From contig JADJJE010000016.1 in the NCBI GenBank assembly GCA_016706685.1, positions 62,001-126,000 on the forward strand: 64,000 nt of DNA. The letters run 5' to 3'. How positions within the stretch are numbered: the first letter of the stretch is position 1; each line of letters opens with the position of its first letter. Of this stretch, positions 62,377 through 64,000 are shown piece by piece. The translations under genes and the position numbers were made by a program. The notes below the pieces were generated by a model that saw only the letters and a program-made list of their open reading frames with translations, was not told the DNA's origin and searched no databases. This DNA is from Sandaracinaceae bacterium. GTDB taxonomy: Bacteria > Myxococcota_A > Polyangia > Polyangiales > Houyiibacteriaceae.

Positions 62377-64000
62377 ATGAGTGAATCACAGCTCCTGCTC
62401 GACCGCGTCTACCACTGGGAAAAGACCGCTCCGAACCAGCTCTACATGACGCAGCCGTGTGGCGCGGCTCCCGTCCAAGAGTTCACGTGGAAGCGCACGA
62501 TGGACGAGGCGCGGCGCATGGCGTCCTACATCGCGGCGCAGAACCTCCCGGCCGGCTCGCGCATCGGCATCCTCTCGAAGAACTGCGCGCACTTCATCAT
62601 GAGCGACCTGGCCATCTGGATGGCCGGTCACGTGTCCGTGGCGCTGTACCCGACGCTGGCCGCCGACACGGTGGGCTACTGCTTGCAGCACTCGGACGTG
62701 AAGCTGCTGTTCGTGGGCAAGCTGGACGGCTGGGACGGCATGAAGCCGGGTGTGCCCGCTGGCCTGCCCTGCGTGAGCTACCCGCTCAGCCCGCCGAACG
62801 ACTTCCCAACCTGGGACAAGCTCATCAAGGAGCACGAGCCCATCGCCGGGAACCCCACGCGCCCCGCGGGGGACCTCGCCATCATCGTCTACACGTCGGG
62901 CTCCACCGGGCAGCCCAAGGGCGTGATGCACAGCTTCGGCACCATGAGCGTCGCGGCCAGCAACTTCGTCAAGATGTTCAGCGTGAACCAGAGCGACCGG
63001 TTCATCAGCTACCTGCCGCTGGCGCACGTCTTCGAGCGCGCCGCCATCGAGTGCCTGAGCATCTTCTCGGGCGGCCAGGTCTTCTTCGCCGACTCGCTCG
63101 ACACCTTCGTGGAGGACATCAAGCGCGCGCGCCCCACGCTCTTCCAGAGCGTCCCGCGCCTGTGGCTCAAGTTCCAGCTCGGCGTGTTCTCGAAGATGCC
63201 GCCCAAGAAGCTGGGGCTCTTCCTGAAGATCCCCATCCTCAACGGCATCGTGCGCAAGAAGGTGCTCACGGGCCTCGGCCTGCAGGACACGCGCCTCGCC
63301 ATCAGCGGCTCGGCGCCCATCCCGCCGGAGCTCGTGGGCTGGTACCGCAGCCTGGGCCTCGAGCTGCTCGAGGGCTACGGCATGAGCGAGAACTTCTGCT
63401 ACTCGCACATGGCGCGTCCTGGCCGCGTGCGCCCGGGCTACGTGGGTGAGCCCGATCCGGGCTGCGAGGTGCGCATCAGCGAAGAGGGCGAGATCCTGGT
63501 GAAGAGCCCGGCCGACATGCTGGGCTACTACCTGGACGACGAGCGCACGCGCGAGTCGTTCACGGCCGACGGCTTCCTGAAGACCGGCGACCGCGGCGAA
63601 GAGGACGAGCTGCGCCGCCTGAAGATCACGGGCCGCGTGAAGGAGCTCTTCAAGACGTCGAAGGGCAAGTACGTGGCGCCCGCGCCCATCGAGAACCTGA
63701 TCAACACGAACCCCAACGTGGAAGTCAGCTGCGTGAGTGGCTCCGGGCGGCCGTCCGCCTACGCGTCCATCATGCTGGCGCCCGACAAGAAGGCGAAGCT
63801 GGCTGACCCCGCCGTGAAGGCGGCCGTCACGGCGGAGCTCGAGGAGCTGCTGGACAGCGTCAACTCGAAGATCGAGAACTACGAGGAGATGCAGTTCTTC
63901 GTGGTGGTGAAGGACGACTGGCAGATCGAGAACGGCTTCTTGACGCCCACCATGAAGATCAAGCGCAACGTGATCGAGGACACCTACGACCCGAAGTTGG
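62377..64000 (+). CDS. fadD: Long-chain acyl-CoA synthetase (AMP-forming), cut by right edge
   Basis: 541 codons are visible with no stop before the window ends. The protein has the adenylation P-loop YTSGSTGQPKGVM (near residue 172-184), LPLAHVFERA (about 211), the ATP/AMP motif EGYGMSENFC, the hinge region GFLKTGDRG and the C-terminal KELFKTSKGKYVAPAPIE lysine-containing segment. It is an ANL-superfamily ligase of the long-chain (FadD/Acsl) type that joins fatty acids to CoA. Start ATG 62377 has AGGCGGAGG 7 bp before it. It would feed lipid synthesis such as the agpS route (inference). Substrate length is not shown; fadD is used as a family symbol. Confidence 0.88.
   Translation, partial: MSESQLLLDRVYHWEKTAPNQLYMTQPCGAAPVQEFTWKRTMDEARRMASYIAAQNLPAGSRIGILSKNCAHFIMSDLAIWMAGHVSVALYPTLAADTVGYCLQHSDVKLLFVGKLDGWDGMKPGVPAGLPCVSYPLSPPNDFPTWDKLIKEHEPIAGNPTRPAGDLAIIVYTSGSTGQPKGVMHSFGTMSVAASNFVKMFSVNQSDRFISYLPLAHVFERAAIECLSIFSGGQVFFADSLDTFVEDIKRARPTLFQSVPRLWLKFQLGVFSKMPPKKLGLFLKIPILNGIVRKKVLTGLGLQDTRLAISGSAPIPPELVGWYRSLGLELLEGYGMSENFCYSHMARPGRVRPGYVGEPDPGCEVRISEEGEILVKSPADMLGYYLDDERTRESFTADGFLKTGDRGEEDELRRLKITGRVKELFKTSKGKYVAPAPIENLINTNPNVEVSCVSGSGRPSAYASIMLAPDKKAKLADPAVKAAVTAELEELLDSVNSKIENYEEMQFFVVVKDDWQIENGFLTPTMKIKRNVIEDTYDPKL

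Noticed and set aside
61889..62380. 163-codon plus-strand frame in the gap before the acyl-CoA ligase
   Set aside because: Pro/Arg-rich, runs across the tandem repeat, no homology or ribosome site; treated as non-coding.

Overview
The window is high-GC DNA with gene-dense, GC3-biased coding on both strands. Several traits point to a Gram-negative deltaproteobacterium of the Myxococcota type (Polyangia or Sandaracinus-like by impression). They are type IV pilus genes, an FHA-GGDEF protein, a Tat-exported DUF1552 protein beside a DUF1592 protein, a MopE-like metal-binding motif, many lipoproteins, an eukaryote-like alkyl-DHAP synthase and a sigma-54-like promoter. The species cannot be named from the sequence alone. 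No phage, insertion sequence, rRNA or CRISPR array was found. One tRNA (Gln, anticodon TTG) is present.

Layout. 1-3.4 kb: tail of an Ala/Thr-rich protein, then pilC and pilS without a pilR. 3.2-6.1 kb (minus): membrane protein and M1-type peptidase. 6.1-6.6 kb: tsaE. 6.7-17.9 kb: an envelope glycoconjugate cluster with a membrane sulfatase-fold enzyme, four large multi-membrane proteins (GT-C and YfhO types), a DPM1-like GT2 and a methyltransferase. 17.9-19.6 kb: FHA-GGDEF protein and aquaporin. 19.6-23.4 kb (minus): a mrfA-mrfB DNA repair pair. 23.5-28.0 kb: an SMI1/KNR4-like gene holding an 11-G tract, then a minus-strand operon of two lipoproteins, a TonB-dependent receptor and a YfiR-family protein. 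28.3-32.3 kb: DUF1592, DUF1552 and lipoprotein operon. 32.4-40.3 kb: STAS-like protein, TerC, ABC exporter, UPF0182 protein with an apparent frameshift, CsbD and a mini membrane stress protein, TetR regulator and a fatty-acid hydroxylase-like protein. 41.4-47.3 kb (minus): Rrf2 regulator and sufBCDS-sufT. 47.4-50.3 kb: agpS and an extended SDR. 50.4-54.5 kb: small and secreted proteins, tRNA-Gln and an HNH nuclease. 54.6-59.2 kb (minus): cytochrome c maturation operon headed by a CcmF-CcmH fusion. 59.3-64 kb: TldD-like protein, YwiC-like protein and a long-chain acyl-CoA ligase cut by the right edge.

How genes work together. Tight 4-bp ATGA overlaps show translational coupling in suf, ccm, the glycan genes and agpS-SDR. 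The ccm operon would serve c-type cytochromes; the DUF1592 protein carries a CxxCH motif and could be a client (inference). AgpS plus the SDR suggests ether-lipid synthesis. The most notable points are the MrfAB pair, the TonB/YfiR operon without a diguanylate cyclase, the CcmF-CcmH fusion with two uncharacterised partners, the possible frameshift in UPF0182, and the G11 tract.
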